Assembly (NCBI RefSeq): GCF_004136555.1
Contig: NZ_NOIT01000002.1
Span: forward strand, 124,001 to 188,000
DNA length: 64,000 nt
Direction: 5' to 3'
Origin: Kocuria carniphila
GTDB taxonomy: Bacteria; Actinomycetota; Actinomycetes; Actinomycetales; Micrococcaceae
Under the pieces are notes generated by a model, which saw nothing but the letters and a program-made list of their open reading frames with translations, did no database searches and was not told where the DNA came from. Positions 44,192-53,074 of this stretch are shown piece by piece. The number at the start of each line of letters is the position of its first letter. Position 1 is the first letter of the stretch. The position numbers and the translations under genes are program-made.

Positions 44192-45376
44192 ATGAACCTG
44201 GCACTTAACCTGCTCGACATCATTTTGGTGATGGTGTTGGTGGGCTACCTGATCGCTGGGCTGTCCAGGGGTTTCTTCCGCTCGCTCGCCTCACTGGTGG
44301 GCTTTGTGCTCGGCGCTGTGGCCGCGTTCTGGGCGGGGCCATGGATCTCCGCGCAGGTGGGTTCCGAGCTGCGCATCCCCTTTGTTCTCGTCACGGTGCT
44401 GGGTCTCCTGGTTCTCGGGCAGATTTTGGGCGGGCTTGTCGGAAACTTTCTGGCACGTCTTACCGAAAAGACAGGTTTGGGTGTGTTGGACCGCATTGGC
44501 GGGGGCGTTCTGAACGTTGCCGTTGCGGCCATCGTGCTGGCGCTGCTCGGTTCTCTAGTGGGCCAGTTGGGTATGCCGTCTCTGTCGCAACAGGTGGCGA
44601 GTTCCTCCGTGCTGCGCACCATTGAGAAGTACACGCCGGAGCCGGTCCGTGAGGCCATGACCCACACGCGCGACGCCGTGAGTGGTTCCCAGGGCATCCG
44701 CCAACTCGATTCTCTGCTGTTCCCCGTTGAGGCGGCCCCCGAACCGGAGCAGACCACCGACTCCAACGCGGTGGAGGCCGCGGGCCAGTCCGTGGTGCAG
44801 GTTTACGGCACCGCGGATCAATGCGCACAGAACCAGACCGGTTCAGGGTTCGTGGCCGCGTCCGGACTGGTCGTCACCAATGCCCACGTGGTGGCCGGTG
44901 TCGATCAGCCCGTGGTGCAAACCCGCGACGGTCGCGTGTATCAGGCCCACGCCGTGCAGTACGACGACGCTTCGGACCTCGCCGTGCTCTACGCCCCGGA
45001 TCTGCCGGAGGCACCTTTGCCCATGAGCAATTCGGTGGAGCGAGGCCAACAGGTTTCCTTCGCTGGGTACCCGCTGGGCGGTCCGTACACGGTGCGCCCG
45101 GCAACGATCCAGGGTGAGGCGTTCGCCCCGGTCCAGAACGTGACCACCGGTGACACTCTCTCGCGCAGCATCATCCAGATCGCGGGTCGTGTGGAACAGG
45201 GCAACTCCGGCGGACCCATGTTGGACGCCAACGGCAACGTGGTGGGCGTGATCTTCGCCAAGGCGGTGGAGGGCGAGGCCGGCTACGCGATTCCCATGGA
45301 GCAGGTCACCACCATTCTGGAAGCCGCGGCAGGGTCGACCGCCCCGATTGCCACCGGCGAGTGCGTGATGTCCTGA
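44192..45376 (+). CDS. MarP-family membrane serine protease (CvpA-like plus trypsin domain)
   Basis: 394 residues, with AAGGA upstream of the ATG. Four membrane helices in a CvpA-like domain (residues 1-135) are followed by a periplasmic-side linker and a chymotrypsin-like domain. The catalytic His is in VVTNAHVVAG near residue 230, Asp in YDDASDLAVL near 261, and Ser in QGNSGGPMLD near 339. Cys at QCAQ and in the C-terminal GECVMS may form the redox-sensitive disulfide known for MarP. In mycobacteria MarP protects against acid and oxidative stress. Its stop directly abuts the convergent OpuAC-like gene. Confidence 0.93.
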   Translation: MNLALNLLDIILVMVLVGYLIAGLSRGFFRSLASLVGFVLGAVAAFWAGPWISAQVGSELRIPFVLVTVLGLLVLGQILGGLVGNFLARLTEKTGLGVLDRIGGGVLNVAVAAIVLALLGSLVGQLGMPSLSQQVASSSVLRTIEKYTPEPVREAMTHTRDAVSGSQGIRQLDSLLFPVEAAPEPEQTTDSNAVEAAGQSVVQVYGTADQCAQNQTGSGFVAASGLVVTNAHVVAGVDQPVVQTRDGRVYQAHAVQYDDASDLAVLYAPDLPEAPLPMSNSVERGQQVSFAGYPLGGPYTVRPATIQGEAFAPVQNVTTGDTLSRSIIQIAGRVEQGNSGGPMLDANGNVVGVIFAKAVEGEAGYAIPMEQVTTILEAAAGSTAPIATGECVMS

Positions 45377-46201
45377 TCAGGCGAACCAGCCGTTGACCGT
45401 TTCAGGATTACGTTCCATCCAGTCCCGAGCCGCTTGCAACGGATCCTTGCCGTCCAGGTTCACGGCGCGATCCATTTCATTGACGGCCTCTAGCGGGTAA
45501 TTGATCCGGGCCACCACGCGGCGAGTTTCCTCCGGAAGGTTGTCCCAGCTCTGGCGGTACGCCAAGAGCGACGCACGATCGGGTGCGGGGAACGCCCCGA
45601 GCGGATCGGCCAGCGGGCGCAGCTCGTACACGTCATTGAGGTACTGCGGCTGCCACAGGGGAGTGGCGAACCAATCCCCGGCCTTCATGCGCTGGTTGAC
45701 GGTGTCGATGATGGCCTGCAGGTCACCGATCTCCTGATGCCAGCCGAGCGAGGCCAAACCGTAGGACTCGATGAGCTGCTCGGAGCGCATGGTCAACCCC
45801 GCGCCGGAAGTGGTGCCCTGCACGGTGAGCGTGGTCATCCGTTCGGCCACCCCGGGCTTGGCCAGGTCCTCGAGCGAGAAGACCAGATCCTCTGGGATGT
45901 AAGCCGGAACGGCCCAGTAGAACATGCAGCCCTCGTAGAGCACGGCGGCTTCGACCGCATTGTCCTTGACCTGTTCCCAGTAGACCTCGTGCCCGCCGGG
46001 CAGCCAGGCGTCCGCGAACAGATCCATCTCACCGGCGGCCAGTTGCGGATACATCTCCGGGTGCGGTCCTTCGACCACGTCCACGGTGTGGCCCAGTCGC
46101 ACCAAGACCTCCTCCACCACGGCGGCCGCTACCTGGTGGAAGGATTCGTCGATGCGTCCGTAGACCAGACGAGCGTTCGAAGACTGTTCAGCGGTGGTCA
46201 T
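45377..46201 (-). CDS. OpuAC-like betaine/proline-binding domain protein lacking a signal peptide
   Basis: 274 residues from ATG 46201 (MTTAEQSSNARLVYGRIDES). The sequence resembles the substrate-binding protein of glycine-betaine ABC transporters: VAAAVVEEVLVRLGHTVDVV, GEMDLFADAWLPGGHEVYWE, KAGDWFATPLWQPQYLNDVY and LPEETRRVVARINYPLEAVN. There is no signal peptide or lipobox, and no permease or ATPase gene is nearby. It follows aroQ by 10 bases in the same operon. It may be a cytoplasmic ligand-binding or sensor protein, or a misplaced remnant. Confidence 0.85.
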   Translation of the reverse strand: MTTAEQSSNARLVYGRIDESFHQVAAAVVEEVLVRLGHTVDVVEGPHPEMYPQLAAGEMDLFADAWLPGGHEVYWEQVKDNAVEAAVLYEGCMFYWAVPAYIPEDLVFSLEDLAKPGVAERMTTLTVQGTTSGAGLTMRSEQLIESYGLASLGWHQEIGDLQAIIDTVNQRMKAGDWFATPLWQPQYLNDVYELRPLADPLGAFPAPDRASLLAYRQSWDNLPEETRRVVARINYPLEAVNEMDRAVNLDGKDPLQAARDWMERNPETVNGWFA

Positions 46202-46211
46202 GGAGAGGGTC

Positions 46212-46676
46212 CTAACTGGTCGACGTGGACGAAGTCTTGTGAAGTTCGTTGGCCACGACCTGCACGCCCAGCTCGTACCCGAGCACACCGGCACCGGCGA
46301 TGACGGCCGTGGCCTGCGGGGACACGAAGGAGACGTGGCGGAATGATTCGCGCTGGTGCACATTGGAAATGTGGACTTCCACAATCGGGATTTCGCACAT
46401 CTCCAGGGCGTCATGCACGGCGATCGAGTAGTGGGTGAGGGCCGCGGGATTGATCACGATTCCACACGCATCGGTGCGCGCCCGCTGGATCCATTCCACG
46501 ATCTGGCCTTCGTAATTGGACTGTTCGAAGATCACGTCCAGTCCGTACTCGGAAGCCTTCGCGCGCACGTTGGCTTCAACGTCCGCGAGGGTGGTGTGGC
46601 CGTAGATCTCGGGCTTGCGCGTTCCGAGGGTGTTCAGGTTGGGGCCGTTCAACACGAAGATCGGGAGCTCGCTCAT
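46212..46676 (-). CDS. aroQ: Type II 3-dehydroquinate dehydratase
   Basis: 154 residues from ATG 46676 (MSELPIFVLNGPNLNTLGTR). It dehydrates 3-dehydroquinate to 3-dehydroshikimate in the shikimate pathway. Family motifs are LNGPNLNTLGTRKPEIYG (catalytic Arg and Tyr), FEQSNYEGQIVEWIQ, INPAALTHYSIAVHDAL and VEVHISNVHQRESFRHVSF with the catalytic His. The length is normal. No other aro gene is in the window. Confidence 0.95.
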   Translation of the reverse strand: MSELPIFVLNGPNLNTLGTRKPEIYGHTTLADVEANVRAKASEYGLDVIFEQSNYEGQIVEWIQRARTDACGIVINPAALTHYSIAVHDALEMCEIPIVEVHISNVHQRESFRHVSFVSPQATAVIAGAGVLGYELGVQVVANELHKTSSTSTS

Positions 46677-46704
46677 GCTCCCATTCAACACGACTTCAAC
46701 GCGA

Positions 46705-46753
46705 CGACGCCGCTCGGCGACCGTTTCGGACGAAAGGTCACCGAGCGGCGTCG
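46705..46753. terminator. Long hairpin terminator after acs
   Basis: CGACGCCGCTCGGCGACC (46705-46722) pairs with GGTCACCGAGCGGCGTCG (46736-46753) over 18 pairs with a single wobble and a 13-base loop. It lies between the acs stop and the aroQ start on the minus strand. Confidence 0.85.
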
Positions 46754-46774
46754 GCGGTGGGTGAAGGCGATCGG

Positions 46775-48727
46775 CTACTTGGTGCCGAGCGAATCCACGA
46801 TCTGCTGCATGACCGTCTGGTCCGCGAGCGTGGACACGTCGCCCACGGGACGATCCTCGGCCACGTCCTTGAGGAGGCGGCGCATGATCTTGCCGGAGCG
46901 GGTCTTGGGCAGCTCGGGGACGATCAGGACTTTCTTGGGCTTGGCAATCGGGGAGATCTCCTTGCCCACGTGAGCGCGGATCTCTTCGGAGAGTTCAGCC
47001 TGGTCGCGGCCTTCGGAGGTCGCCTGGTCCGAGAGGATGACGAACGCGAACACTGCCTGACCGGTGGTCTCGTCCGCGGCACCCACCACTGCGGCCTCGG
47101 CCACGGACGGGTGGGACACCAGAGCGGACTCGATCTCCGGGGTGGAGAGACGGTGGCCGGACACGTTCATGACGTCGTCCACGCGACCCAGGATCCAAAC
47201 GTCGCCGTCGGCGTCGCGCTTGGCGCCGTCACCGGCAAAGTACTTGTCGCCGAACTGGGCCCAGTAGGTGTTGACGAAGCGATCGTCGTCACCCCAGATG
47301 GTGCGCAGCATGGACGGCCACGGCTTGCGGACGACCAGGAAACCGTCGGTCTCGTTGGGCAGGGAATTGCCGGCGTCGTCCACGACGTCCACGGCGATAC
47401 CCGGCAGCGGGATCTGTGCCGAACCCGGCTTGGCCTCGGTCACGCCCGGCAGCGGGGAGATCATGATGGCGCCGGTCTCGGTCTGCCACCAGGTGTCCAC
47501 GATGGGGCACTTGCCGCCACCGATGTGCTTGTGGAACCAGGTCCACGCCTCCGGGTTGATGGCCTCGCCCACGGTCCCCAGCAGGCGCAGGGTGCTGAGG
47601 TCGAATTCGGCGGGGATGTCCTCGCCCCACTTCATCATGGTGCGGATGGCGGTGGGGGAGGTGTAGAGGATGCTCACGCCGTACTTCTGCACGATCTCCC
47701 AGAAGCGGCCGCGGTGCGGGGAATCCGGGGTGCCTTCGTAGATCACCTGGGTGGCGCCGTTGAGCAGCGGACCGTAGGCGATGTAGGTGTGGCCGGTGAC
47801 CCACCCGACGTCTGCGGTGCACCAGTACACGTCCGTCTCGGGCTTGAGGTCGAAGACGTTCTTGTGAGTGAAGGCAGCCTGGGTCAGGTAACCGCCGGTG
47901 GTGTGCAGGATGCCCTTGGGCTTACCGGTGGTGCCGGAGGTGTAGAGGATGAACAGGGGATCTTCAGCACCCTGCTCGGAAGGGGTGTGCTCGGTGCTTG
48001 CGGCTTCGAGAGCCTCGTGCCACCACACGTCACGGCCGTTCTCGAAGGGAACGTCGCTGCCGTTGCGCTTGACCACGAGCACGTGCTTGACGGACTCGCC
48101 ACCCTTGGACAGGGCCTCGTCCACGGCGGGCTTGAGCTGGGTGGGCTTGCCACGGCGGTAGGAACCGTCCGCGGTGACCACGAGCTTGGCCTCGCCGTCG
48201 TCAATGCGGGAGCGCAGGGCGTCTGCGGAGAAGCCGCCGAAGACCACGGAGTGGATGGCACCGATACGGGCGCAGGCCAGCATGGTGATGACGGCTTCCG
48301 CGATCATGGGCATGTACACGGCCACGCGGTCGCCCTTGGAGACACCCAGAGCTTCCATGGCGTTGGCGGCCTTGGAGACCTCGTCCTTGAGCTCCGAGTA
48401 GGTGTAGGACTTGCTGTCACCGGGCTCGCCCTCGAAGTGCAGGGCCACGCGATCGCCGTTGCCGGCCTCCACGTGACGGTCCACGGCGTTGTAGGCGGCG
48501 TTGAGCTTGCCGTCCTCGAACCACTTGGCGAACGGCGGATTGGACCAGTCCAGGACCGAGTTGAACGGGGTGGACCAGCTCAGTAGATCGCGGGCCTGGT
48601 TCGCCCAGAACTCCTCACCCTGATCCTCAGCCTGCTGGTACAGCTCTGCGGTGGCGTTCGCCTGCGCGGCAAATTCCTGGCTGGGCGCGTACGTGCGCTG
48701 TTCCGATGCGTTTGAGTCCTGAGACAT
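46775..48727 (-). CDS. acs: Acetyl-CoA synthetase
   Basis: 650 residues from ATG 48727, with AAGGAG upstream. It activates acetate through acetyl-AMP. Motifs: GDRVAVYMPMIAEAVITMLA, RIGAIHSVVFGGFSADALRS, phosphate loop LYTSGTTGKPKGILHTTGGY, the acetate-pocket Trp in DTWWQTETGAIMISPLPG, the hinge GRVDDVMNVSGHRLSTPEIE, and the regulatory acetylatable Lys in RSGKIMRRLLKDV near residue 610. The length is typical. It stands alone and is divergent from nth. Confidence 0.97.
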   Translation of the reverse strand: MSQDSNASEQRTYAPSQEFAAQANATAELYQQAEDQGEEFWANQARDLLSWSTPFNSVLDWSNPPFAKWFEDGKLNAAYNAVDRHVEAGNGDRVALHFEGEPGDSKSYTYSELKDEVSKAANAMEALGVSKGDRVAVYMPMIAEAVITMLACARIGAIHSVVFGGFSADALRSRIDDGEAKLVVTADGSYRRGKPTQLKPAVDEALSKGGESVKHVLVVKRNGSDVPFENGRDVWWHEALEAASTEHTPSEQGAEDPLFILYTSGTTGKPKGILHTTGGYLTQAAFTHKNVFDLKPETDVYWCTADVGWVTGHTYIAYGPLLNGATQVIYEGTPDSPHRGRFWEIVQKYGVSILYTSPTAIRTMMKWGEDIPAEFDLSTLRLLGTVGEAINPEAWTWFHKHIGGGKCPIVDTWWQTETGAIMISPLPGVTEAKPGSAQIPLPGIAVDVVDDAGNSLPNETDGFLVVRKPWPSMLRTIWGDDDRFVNTYWAQFGDKYFAGDGAKRDADGDVWILGRVDDVMNVSGHRLSTPEIESALVSHPSVAEAAVVGAADETTGQAVFAFVILSDQATSEGRDQAELSEEIRAHVGKEISPIAKPKKVLIVPELPKTRSGKIMRRLLKDVAEDRPVGDVSTLADQTVMQQIVDSLGTK

Positions 48728-48894
48728 GGCACTCCTTCGTGTGTCGCTACATGGCCATTGACCGCGCAAGTACTCCCTGCGTGGCGCAGTTCACATTTGA
48801 TCCCAGCGTAGTGGACTTCTCGTTGCCACACCCAACCGAACCGCGGGCGTGAAAAATCAAGTCGTGCTGTGACATCCCGGGCCTCGAAACGCGT

Positions 48895-48930
48895 TTGACC
48901 CGGGGTGCCCGGCCCAGCATGATCGAGACT
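48895..48930 (+). promoter_or_regulatory. Putative leaderless promoter of nth
   Basis: TTGACC (48895-48900) and CATGAT (48918-48923) are 17 bases apart. ATG 48931 follows the -10 by seven bases with no Shine-Dalgarno sequence. If this is right, the upstream in-frame TTG and ATG codons are promoter sequence and not starts. Confidence 0.5.
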
Positions 48931-49794
48931 ATGGACAACCCCGTAGCTGCCGAGCACATCCGCCACGTCACGCCGGATGAGGCAGCCAAGGCGGCAGCGC
49001 GGCGTCGTCGGGCCGGGGAGGAAAGCTCACTCTCCGTGACCCGCCGAGCGCGGAAGATCCAGCGGATTCTCGCCGAAACCTACCCGTACGCCGTGGCCGA
49101 ATTGGATTTCGACGACGCCTGGCAACTTCTCGTGGCCACGGTGCTGTCCGCGCAGACCACCGACGTGCGCGTGAACTCGGTGACGCCCATCCTGTTCGCG
49201 ACCTACCCCGGGCCGCAGGAACTAGCCGAGGCCGAACCGGAATCCGTGCAGGAGATCGTGCGGCCGCTGGGCTTCTACCGCTCCAAGGCACGATCAATCC
49301 AAGCGCTCGCCAATCGCGTGGTGGACGAATACAACGGCGAGGTGCCCGGGAAACTCAAGGATCTGGTCACGCTGCCGGGGGTGGGGCGCAAGACCGCGAA
49401 CGTGGTGCTCGGCAACGCGTTCGGGGTTCCGGGCGTCACCGTGGACACGCACTTCGGGCGGCTTGCCCGCAGGCTGGGATGGACCACCCAGGAGGACCCG
49501 GTCAAGGTGGAAAAGGACGTCACCGCCCTGTTTCCGCCCAAGGTTTGGACGGAGCTGTCCCACGAGCTGATCTACCATGGCCGCCGCATCTGCCATTCGC
49601 GGAAGCCCGCTTGCGGAGTGTGCCCGATCGCGGATTTGTGCCCCTCCTACGGAGAGGGCCCCACCGATCCGCAGGTGGCGCGCAAGCTACTCGCCTATGA
49701 ATTGAAACCCGGCCGCGAAGAACTGTTGGACCGGTACATGAACGGTGCCACGCGGCGAGAGCTGCGGGCCGAGGGGCACACGCTCAGCGCGTGA
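48931..49794 (+). CDS. nth: Endonuclease III
   Basis: 287 residues from ATG 48931. It is a DNA glycosylase/AP lyase for oxidised pyrimidines. Helix-hairpin-helix with the catalytic Lys: LPGVGRKTANVVLGNAFG, then the catalytic Asp in VTVDTHFGRLARRLG. The C-terminal 4Fe-4S cluster ligands are spaced Cys-x6-Cys-x2-Cys-x5-Cys in CHSRKPACGVCPIADLC. Both ends are longer than in E. coli (211), with an Arg-rich N-terminus and a 30-residue tail. It is followed by a NUDIX gene, the order seen around glxR in many actinobacteria. Confidence 0.96.
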   Translation: MDNPVAAEHIRHVTPDEAAKAAARRRRAGEESSLSVTRRARKIQRILAETYPYAVAELDFDDAWQLLVATVLSAQTTDVRVNSVTPILFATYPGPQELAEAEPESVQEIVRPLGFYRSKARSIQALANRVVDEYNGEVPGKLKDLVTLPGVGRKTANVVLGNAFGVPGVTVDTHFGRLARRLGWTTQEDPVKVEKDVTALFPPKVWTELSHELIYHGRRICHSRKPACGVCPIADLCPSYGEGPTDPQVARKLLAYELKPGREELLDRYMNGATRRELRAEGHTLSA

Positions 49795-49811
49795 GTCGTG
49801 AAAGGACACCC

Positions 49812-50579
49812 ATGAAACCTACGTCGCCCGGAACCGTTCACGCCCGCGAACAATTGTTGAAGTTGGCCCAAGAGGGGCACACGGTCTACATGGAGGACCG
49901 CGAGCCGTGGCGGATCGGAGAGCTTGCCGAGGACTACCGGCAGTCTGCCGTGCTGATCCTGTTCGGTGCGCTGGACCAAGTGCCCTCGGAATACGAGGAG
50001 CACGGTGAGGGGCCGGGGCGCGACTTGGACGTGTTGCTCGTCCAACGCTCGGCGAACCTGCGCTCGCACCCCGGTCAGGTGGCGTTCCCAGGCGGTCGCC
50101 TGGATCCACCGGACGGTGAGTTGGGTGAACTGATGACCGTTCCCGGTGGCGAGGTGAGCGCTCCGCACGTGCGCGGTGCGCTGCGGGAGGCCCATGAGGA
50201 AACGGGACTGGACCCGGACGGCGTGGAGGTGCTCGGAACCTTGCACCCTGTTCCACTGCCCATCAGTAATCACATGGTTACACCCGTCATCGGGTGGTGG
50301 CAGAGCCAGTCCGAGGTGGATGTGGTCGACCATGCCGAGTCCTCGCTGGTGTTCCGGGTTCCGGTGCTGGATCTGATCAACCCCGCGCACCGTTACTACG
50401 CGACTGTGACCCGAGGGAATCAGACCTATAAATCTCCGGCCTTTGACGTGCGGGTCAACGAGACCGGCGAAACCGTCACCGTGTGGGGGTTCACCGGCAT
50501 TGTGATCGATCGGATCTTGGAATGGCTTGATTGGTCGGTCGAATGGGACCACAACGACAAGCGTCCGGCTCCGCTGTAA
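49812..50579 (+). CDS. NUDIX hydrolase, CoA-pyrophosphatase type
   Basis: 255 residues from ATG 49812, preceded by GAAAGGA. The UPF0035 motif preceding the Nudix box, LLVQRSANLRSHPGQVAFPG, and the box GGRLDPPDGE...REAHEETGLD are both intact; this combination marks NUDT7/NudL-like CoA pyrophosphatases. The C-terminal region (VWGFTGIVIDRILEWL) is also typical. It is probably co-transcribed with nth (17 bases apart). Confidence 0.9.
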   Translation: MKPTSPGTVHAREQLLKLAQEGHTVYMEDREPWRIGELAEDYRQSAVLILFGALDQVPSEYEEHGEGPGRDLDVLLVQRSANLRSHPGQVAFPGGRLDPPDGELGELMTVPGGEVSAPHVRGALREAHEETGLDPDGVEVLGTLHPVPLPISNHMVTPVIGWWQSQSEVDVVDHAESSLVFRVPVLDLINPAHRYYATVTRGNQTYKSPAFDVRVNETGETVTVWGFTGIVIDRILEWLDWSVEWDHNDKRPAPL

Positions 50580-50590
50580 ACCCGTGACGA

Positions 50591-50624
50591 CCTGCCCGGG
50601 AAGGCTCAGCAAGTAGCGGGCAGG
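50591..50624. terminator. Hairpin between NUDIX and polymerase genes
   Basis: CCTGCCCG (50591-50598) pairs with CGGGCAGG (50617-50624) between convergent genes. The stem is short, so this is a moderate prediction. Confidence 0.5.
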
Positions 50625-50647
50625 AGCATGTTTGCTCTGGTCGCGGT

Positions 50648-52414
50648 CTACTTTGCGTCCGCGTAACTGGTGACCACGCTCGTGGCCACCGGAACTTCCA
50701 CCGGTACACGGCCGAACACGGTGCGCACCGCCTGATCGGCGGCGTCCAGAACCACTTGCTTGACCTGTTCGGCTTGTTCTTGAGCGCAGTGAACCATGAC
50801 CTCGTCATGCAGGAAGAAGACGAGGTGCGCGTCCAACCCTTGCCGGTGCAAGCCCTGGCGGATGTGTCCGAGCCAGGCCAACGCCCACTCGGCAGCTGAT
50901 CCCTGCACCACGAAGTTCCGGGAGAACCGGCCATGGGTCCGCGCCGCTTGGGTCGCGCGGCGCTCACCGGCGGCGGTTTCCGTGGCACGTTGGATCTCGA
51001 ACCACTCTGGTTCCGGAAGTGGCGACCAACGCCCGAGATAGGTGCAGACCTGTTCTCCGCGTTCACCCACGCGGGCAGCGTGTTCCACATAGCCCACGGC
51101 CCGCGGGAACATGCGGGTGAGGTGCGGCATGAAACGGCCGGCCGCTCCCTGGGTTGCTCCGTACATGGCACCGAGTAGTGCGACCTTGGCGTGGGGCCGT
51201 TCCTTCAACTCTGAGCCGCGCTCCTGTCCCTGTTGGGCGATGGATTCGTACAGATCTCGATCCCTGGAGGCCTGAGCCAGGGCATCATCGCGGGCCAGGA
51301 TGGCCAGTACGCGGGGTTCCAGTTGGGCGGCGTCGGCAACGACCAGGGTGCGACCGGGATCCGCGCGCACCGCATCGCGAATGAACTTGGGGATCTGCAA
51401 CGCTCCGCCGCCGCGTGCGGCCCAGCGGCCGGTGACCACGCCGCCGACCACGTATTCGGGGTGGAAGCGGCCGTTGGTGACCCACGTGTCGAGCCAGTGC
51501 CAGCCGGTTGCAGAGAAAATGCGCGACAGTTTCTTGTACTCGAGGACGGGGGCCACGATCTCTTGTCTGCGAGGATCCGGTTGCCCTGCCACCACGGTCC
51601 ACTCCTTGATCACCCAGGCACGTGTGGAATCGATGTCCACACCGGCGGTGCGCAGCGCCTTGAGGAGCTCGGGAGGAGAATCGGGATTGAGCGTGGGGGC
51701 AGCCAGGACTCGGCGAATCTCCTCGGCCAGCTTCTGCATGCGGATGGGGCGTTCGCCCTCTTTCGGGCGGGGGCCCATGGCGTCGGTGAGAATCTGTTCG
51801 TGGATTCCTGGATTCCACGGGATTCCCTGGTGACGCATGGTGGCTGCCACCAGCGCACCCTGCGATTCGAGACCCAGCAGCATCTCCAACCGTTTGGGGT
51901 TGCGTGCCGTGCTCACGGCGCGGATCTGTTCGGCCAGTTCTGCGACCAAGTCATCCAGGCCGGGACCGCGGTCCGTGGCCATGGCGAACAGCGAGGTTTG
52001 TGAGTCCTCCACCGGACGAGGACGTGGACCGGGAACATGTCGGGGGTCTGCCGGTTCGATGACTGGGGTGTACTGCATAGGCCGTGACTCGCCGGAATCG
52101 GGGTCCGGTGCTCCGGACCCCGGAGCGTCAGACGCGGTGGCCAGGATCGTTGCGCACAGTCCCAAGTCCCGGCATTTGGTGGCCCACACATCTGCTTCGC
52201 ACAGGAGCGCGGCGGGCACGGACGTATCCATCCAGGTCCAGACGGGCGGCTGCACGCCTGCTTCCAACGCGGCGGCTTCGCGTGTGGAGACTATGCCAGG
52301 GAATTCCTGGTCCGTGACCGTCAGTGGTTGCCCCGCCCGCTGACCGTTGGCCGTGACCACCTGCAGGGTCCAGCCTCCGGCCCCGGTTTCCGCGGGAGCC
52401 ACCACTATGTGCAT
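50648..52414 (-). CDS. Stand-alone family A DNA polymerase-like protein (bifunctional 3'-5' exonuclease/polymerase annotation)
   Basis: 588 residues, far shorter than the 850-900 of PolA, with no 5' nuclease domain. The N-terminal about 190 residues are a weakly conserved, exonuclease-derived region with an acidic linker. The palm motif A is LVVADAAQLEPRVLAILARD, where PolA has Asp-Tyr-Ser-Gln-Ile-Glu-Leu-Arg. The O-helix is HAKVALLGAMYGATQGAAG, and motif C is FFLHDEVMVHC with both catalytic acids. This is a distinct actinobacterial family of unproven role, possibly repair or translesion synthesis. Confidence 0.85.
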   Translation of the reverse strand: MHIVVAPAETGAGGWTLQVVTANGQRAGQPLTVTDQEFPGIVSTREAAALEAGVQPPVWTWMDTSVPAALLCEADVWATKCRDLGLCATILATASDAPGSGAPDPDSGESRPMQYTPVIEPADPRHVPGPRPRPVEDSQTSLFAMATDRGPGLDDLVAELAEQIRAVSTARNPKRLEMLLGLESQGALVAATMRHQGIPWNPGIHEQILTDAMGPRPKEGERPIRMQKLAEEIRRVLAAPTLNPDSPPELLKALRTAGVDIDSTRAWVIKEWTVVAGQPDPRRQEIVAPVLEYKKLSRIFSATGWHWLDTWVTNGRFHPEYVVGGVVTGRWAARGGGALQIPKFIRDAVRADPGRTLVVADAAQLEPRVLAILARDDALAQASRDRDLYESIAQQGQERGSELKERPHAKVALLGAMYGATQGAAGRFMPHLTRMFPRAVGYVEHAARVGERGEQVCTYLGRWSPLPEPEWFEIQRATETAAGERRATQAARTHGRFSRNFVVQGSAAEWALAWLGHIRQGLHRQGLDAHLVFFLHDEVMVHCAQEQAEQVKQVVLDAADQAVRTVFGRVPVEVPVATSVVTSYADAK

Positions 52415-52510
52415 GCGCTCATTATCGCGTGGGGCACTGACATGCTCCGGGCGGGCTCAGCGCTCCGCAATGAGTTCGAGTTCGAAGCCGTCCGAAACGC
52501 ACACACTTTT

Positions 52511-53065
52511 TCAGTCCGGCGCCGCCACGTCCAGCAGTTCCGCGACCTTTCGAACCGTGCGCATGTTCCGGGCGGTGATGGTCATGTCCGGCAGTTGTTT
52601 ACCGAGAGCGACCGGCAGTTTGGAAGCATGGATTCCCTTGTCACTGCCGTACCAAATATAGATTTCCGATCCGTCAACCACGATGCGTTCGTCGTCGTGG
52701 ATCGGTAGCGCGGCCAGATCCAGCTCGGGGACGGGACGGTCGCAGAAGTGCACTTGATACAGCTTGTCGTCGGTGGCGATGTCGCGCAGCGGATCTGCGG
52801 CCAGCACCGCCGACAGTTCTTCGAACGTCCGGTGAACGACCGGGCTCAGGACACCGAATTCCGATTCGATGGCCGCTGACAACGTTTTGGCGAACTCCGC
52901 GGGGTCGCCTTGACGAACACAGATTAGGTTGCCGCTCTGCAGGTAAGTCTTCACCTCTTGAGCGCCGAGCTGTTCCGTGAGGAGGGCACGCAGCTCTGCC
53001 ATGGGAACCCTGTTGTTGGCTCCCACATTGATGCCACGCAAGAAGAAAGCCGTTGGTCGGTTCAT
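52511..53065 (-). CDS. DUF1697 family protein
   Basis: 184 residues, starting MNRPTAFFLRGINVGANNRV then PMAELRALLTEQLGAQEVKT and YLQSGNLI, the diagnostic opening of DUF1697. The function is unknown. YIWYGSDKGIHASKL and ITARNMRTVRKVAELL lie near the end. It follows the aldehyde dehydrogenase gene by nine bases on the same strand and is probably co-transcribed. Confidence 0.92.
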   Translation of the reverse strand: MNRPTAFFLRGINVGANNRVPMAELRALLTEQLGAQEVKTYLQSGNLICVRQGDPAEFAKTLSAAIESEFGVLSPVVHRTFEELSAVLAADPLRDIATDDKLYQVHFCDRPVPELDLAALPIHDDERIVVDGSEIYIWYGSDKGIHASKLPVALGKQLPDMTITARNMRTVRKVAELLDVAAPD

Positions 53066-53074
53066 GGTCAGATC

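Noticed and set aside
46757-48586. A 609-codon plus-strand open frame
   Set aside because: It is antisense to acs, whose motifs are complete; the frame reflects codon bias.
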